Below, piece after piece: positions 62,601 to 64,000 of a DNA stretch of 64,000 nucleotides (the first letter of the stretch is position 1; each line of letters opens with the position of its first letter). The notes beneath the pieces were generated by a model. That model was not told the DNA's origin, made no database searches, and saw only the letters and a list, made by a program, of their open reading frames with translations. The position numbers and the translations under genes are program-made. The DNA comes from Pseudomonas aylmerensis (GTDB lineage Bacteria > Pseudomonadota > Gammaproteobacteria > Pseudomonadales > Pseudomonadaceae): contig NZ_MAUE01000001.1 in the NCBI RefSeq assembly GCF_001702265.1, positions 47,779 through 111,778 of the forward strand, in the 5' to 3' direction.

Positions 62601-63296
62601 CTGGTGACCACCAAGTACAACCCGGCGCGCACCTGGACCGCCGAGAACTCGGTGGGCATCGGCGGCGCCTACTTGTGCGTGTACGGCATGGAAGGCCCCG
62701 GCGGTTATCAGTTTGTCGGGCGCACGCTGCAGATGTGGAACCGCTATCGAGAGGTGGCGGCGTTCGATGGCAAGCCATGGCTGCTAAGGTTTTTCGACCA
62801 GATTCGCTTCTACCCGGTGAGCGCGCAGGAACTGCTGCAGATTCGGCGGGACTTTCCCCTGGGGCGCTTTGAGCTGAGCATCGAAGACAGCACGTTGAAC
62901 CTGGCGGATTACCAGGCATTTCTCGCGCGGGAAGCCTCCACGATCGACGCCTTTCGTGAGCACCAGCAGCACGCTTTCAACGCCGAGCGCGAACGCTGGA
63001 TCGCCAGCGGCCAGGCGCATTTCGACAGTGAAGAGTCAGCGCCGCCGCTGGCGCAGGACACACCGTTGCAAGCCAATGAGTACAGCATCGACAGCCATAT
63101 CGCCGGCAATCTCTGGCAAGTCCAGGTGAGCTCGGGTGAGCGCGTGGCGGCCGGCGATGTGCTGGTGGTCCTGGAGTCGATGAAAATGGAGATCCCGGTG
63201 CTGGCGCCGTTTGCCGGGGTGGTGCGCAAGATTCCAGTACAGCCGGGCAGCAGCATCGGTGCCGGACAGCGGGTCGTCGTGCTGGAACGCGACTGA
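59679..63296 (+). CDS. Biotin-dependent guanidine/urea carboxylase
   Basis: 1205 aa from ATG 59679 (MFEKLLIANRGAIACRILRT); the frame is open 20 codons upstream within the REPIN flank. Biotin carboxylase domain (about 1-450; STAGGGGIGMRV, FLEVNTRLQVEHGV), KipA-like and KipI-like carboxyltransferase parts (about 470-1090; GVPPSGPMDSRALRRGNRLL, ENSVGIGGAYLCVYGMEGPG), and C-terminal biotinyl domain with Lys in ESMKMEIPV. The riboswitch and CgdAB context mark it as guanidine carboxylase; the allophanate hydrolase usually needed next is absent here. Confidence 0.9.
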   Translation: MFEKLLIANRGAIACRILRTLRELQVKGVAIYAEADAASLHIQHADEAYSLGEGAAATTYLAVEKILATAKACGARAIHPGYGFLSENAAFAQACEHAGIAFVGPTPEQLRVFGLKHTARALARQQHIPLLEGTELLDSLDAALRAADTVGYPVMLKSTAGGGGIGMRVCRSAAQLSESFEAVKRLGQNNFSDAGVFIEKYIEHARHLEVQVFGDGAGDVIALGVRDCSVQRRNQKVLEETPAPNLPEGMAEALCAAAITLAKAVNYRSAGTVEFIFDSADGRFYFLEVNTRLQVEHGVTEQVWGVDLVRWMVQLAAGELPPLSELDVKPRGHAIQARLYAEDPGRDFQPSPGLLTCVDFPAGDGLRIDTWVEAGCEIPPYFDPMIAKLIAWAPTREQARLDLHQALSDSQLYGVETNRDYLRQILLAAPFASGRPWTRCLEDLVYVANTFEVLSAGTQTSVQDYPGRLGYWAVGVPPSGPMDSRALRRGNRLLGNDDGAAALEITMSGPLLRFNCAAVVAVTGADIPLLLNEQPVPMNTALLIEAGAVLSLGTIAGAGARSYLCLRGGLQLPDYLGSKSTFTLGQFGGHGGRALRAGDVLHLAPLLDASAGQQCLAEPLPQVRTLRVIYGPHGAPEYFLPEYIDTFFATPWEVHFNSSRTGVRLIGPKPSWARTDGGEAGLHPSNIHDNPYAIGAVDFTGDMPVILGPDGPSLGGFVCPVTVIEADLWQLGQLKAGDKVRFEPVDLKTARELAMNENRVCRSKLASDADNSVLQADQGAAIAGTPGAYTSPVVLDIGEGDTRLVARLAGDTHLLLEIGAAELDLVLRFRGHALMQAFEARALHGVIDLTPGIRSLQIHYQPEQLPLADLLALIASEWSAVCARQNLQVPSRIVHLPLSWDDPACQLAIEKYMTTVRKDAPWCPSNLEFIRRINDLANLDEVRHTVFEASYLVMGLGDVYLGAPVATPLDPRHRLVTTKYNPARTWTAENSVGIGGAYLCVYGMEGPGGYQFVGRTLQMWNRYREVAAFDGKPWLLRFFDQIRFYPVSAQELLQIRRDFPLGRFELSIEDSTLNLADYQAFLAREASTIDAFREHQQHAFNAERERWIASGQAHFDSEESAPPLAQDTPLQANEYSIDSHIAGNLWQVQVSSGERVAAGDVLVVLESMKMEIPVLAPFAGVVRKIPVQPGSSIGAGQRVVVLERD

Positions 63297-63343
63297 ACGG
63301 CGCTGTATCGTGCAGGGACTTCCGAGGCCCTGCCCGACCGACC

Positions 63344-63550
63344 ATGACCACGCCAACCCTTTGCCCTGCCTGCGGTGCCCGCAACGACTGCACCCTGGCC
63401 GACCCACGTACCGCCGATCAGCCTTGCTGGTGCTATAGCGTCACCATCGACCCGGCGATACTTGAAGCGCTGCCCGATGAACTGCGCAACAAGGCCTGCC
63501 TGTGCCCGCGGTGCGCGCAGGTCGATGAACAGATTCGCCATGCGCGTTGA
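63344..63550 (+). CDS. Cysteine-rich CWC family protein
   Basis: 68 aa with eight Cys, including CPACGARNDC, QPCWCYSV and CLCPRC. CWC family, probably metal-binding; function unknown. Overlaps the pseudouridine synthase start. Confidence 0.85.
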   Translation: MTTPTLCPACGARNDCTLADPRTADQPCWCYSVTIDPAILEALPDELRNKACLCPRCAQVDEQIRHAR

Positions 63551-64000
63551 CCGTTTCCTCAGCAATCTGCCGCGTTTCAATCGCCAGCAAGTGCGGGTGT
63601 TGCTGGTCGAGCGGCGTGTCAGCGTTGATGGTGTCGCCGTCAGCGATCCTCACCATGAAGTACGCGAATTCAGCCGCGTGTGCGTGGACGCTGAAGTGTT
63701 GCAGGCGGGCCGCGCAGCGCGTTACTTCATGCTGCACAAACCCCAGGGGTGCGTGAGCGCTACCGCTGACCCGCAACACCGCACGGTCCTGGACCTGTTG
63801 GATGAGCCGGACAAAGACGAGCTGCACATCGCCGGTCGTCTGGATTTCAACACCACGGGCCTGATGCTGATCACCAACGATGGCCAGTGGTCACGGCGCC
63901 TGACGCAACCGCAGACCAAGCTGCCCAAGGTCTATCTCGTGCAGACCGAGCAGGACATCGGCCCGCACTACGCGGCTACCTTTACGGCGGGCGTGTATTT
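63540..64000 (+). CDS. RsuA-family pseudouridine synthase, partial
   Basis: The first 153 codons are visible; the gene runs off the right edge. S4 domain (MRVDRFLSNLPRFNRQQV) then the catalytic Asp in IAGRLDFNTTGLMLITND. Small-subunit rRNA pseudouridine synthase of the RsuA group. Starts at ATG 63540 inside the end of the CWC gene. Confidence 0.92.
   Translation, partial: MRVDRFLSNLPRFNRQQVRVLLVERRVSVDGVAVSDPHHEVREFSRVCVDAEVLQAGRAARYFMLHKPQGCVSATADPQHRTVLDLLDEPDKDELHIAGRLDFNTTGLMLITNDGQWSRRLTQPQTKLPKVYLVQTEQDIGPHYAATFTAGVY

Overview
The window looks like a chromosomal segment of a Pseudomonas of the fluorescens/putida type. The right 37 kb holds gene blocks typical of the genus: purC-bamC-dapA-gcvR-bcp, algU-mucA-mucB-mucD, nadB-sdhE-ygfZ, tctDE/opdH/tctCBA and ung. 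It also has REP-like palindromes built on the GTGGGAGCGGGCTTG core and high-GC codon use. The algU operon runs mucA-mucB-mucD with no mucC, unlike P. aeruginosa.

Layout. (1) 1-5.2 kb: a variable metabolic/transport block. It holds a partial DMT/YdcZ exporter, an amidohydrolase divergent from a LysR regulator, a broken mdaB-like remnant, and a NimT/CynX-type exporter divergent from a NimR-like AraC regulator. (2) 5.4-16.1 kb: accessory DNA of lower GC, with a frameshifted pseudogene, about 1.3 kb without a convincing gene, an unknown 363-aa protein, a 982-aa MACPF (perforin-like) protein with QxW lectin repeats, and a divergent 1237-aa autotransporter built of Ig-like repeats. Hairpin repeats of one family (6.6 kb and 16.1 kb) lie on either side of the toxin/adhesin locus. 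(3) 16.1-26.45 kb: a compact phage-derived element beside a tRNA-Ser(CGA) gene. It has integrase, excisionase, PrtN-type activator, CI-like and Cro-like regulators, a CII-like regulator, a DksA-like zinc finger, a toprim primase/VapE helicase next to an iteron cluster, a putative Q-like antiterminator followed by an intrinsic terminator, a holin and a small terminase. No large terminase, portal, capsid or tail gene is present. It is either a deleted prophage or a phage satellite.

(4) 26.6-34.5 kb: housekeeping genes, namely purine and lysine biosynthesis, the BAM lipoprotein BamC, GcvR, a peroxiredoxin, an AI-2E family permease, a TusA-like protein and a BepA-like metalloprotease. (5) 34.5-43 kb: the envelope-stress operon algU-mucA-mucB-mucD with a recognisable AlgU promoter, then nadB, ygfX/sdhE, ygfZ and an HDOD protein. 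(6) 43-50.8 kb: tricarboxylate uptake, with sensor TctE, regulator TctD, outer-membrane porin OpdH, the tripartite transporter TctCBA and an AbrB-family membrane protein. (7) 50.8-55.1 kb: ung, an enoyl-CoA hydratase/3-hydroxyisobutyryl-CoA hydrolase, a Tyr/Pro-rich lipoprotein and a chemoreceptor. (8) 55.1-63.3 kb: a guanidine-utilisation operon led by a sigma-54-like promoter and a guanidine-I (ykkC) riboswitch. It encodes an ABC importer, two urea-carboxylase-associated proteins (probable carboxyguanidine deiminase subunits) and a biotin-dependent carboxylase. The expected allophanate hydrolase is not linked here. The window ends in an RsuA-type pseudouridine synthase.

The least explained parts are the MACPF/363-aa/autotransporter locus and the compact phage element. 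All function calls rest on reading motifs and gene order; no database search was run.
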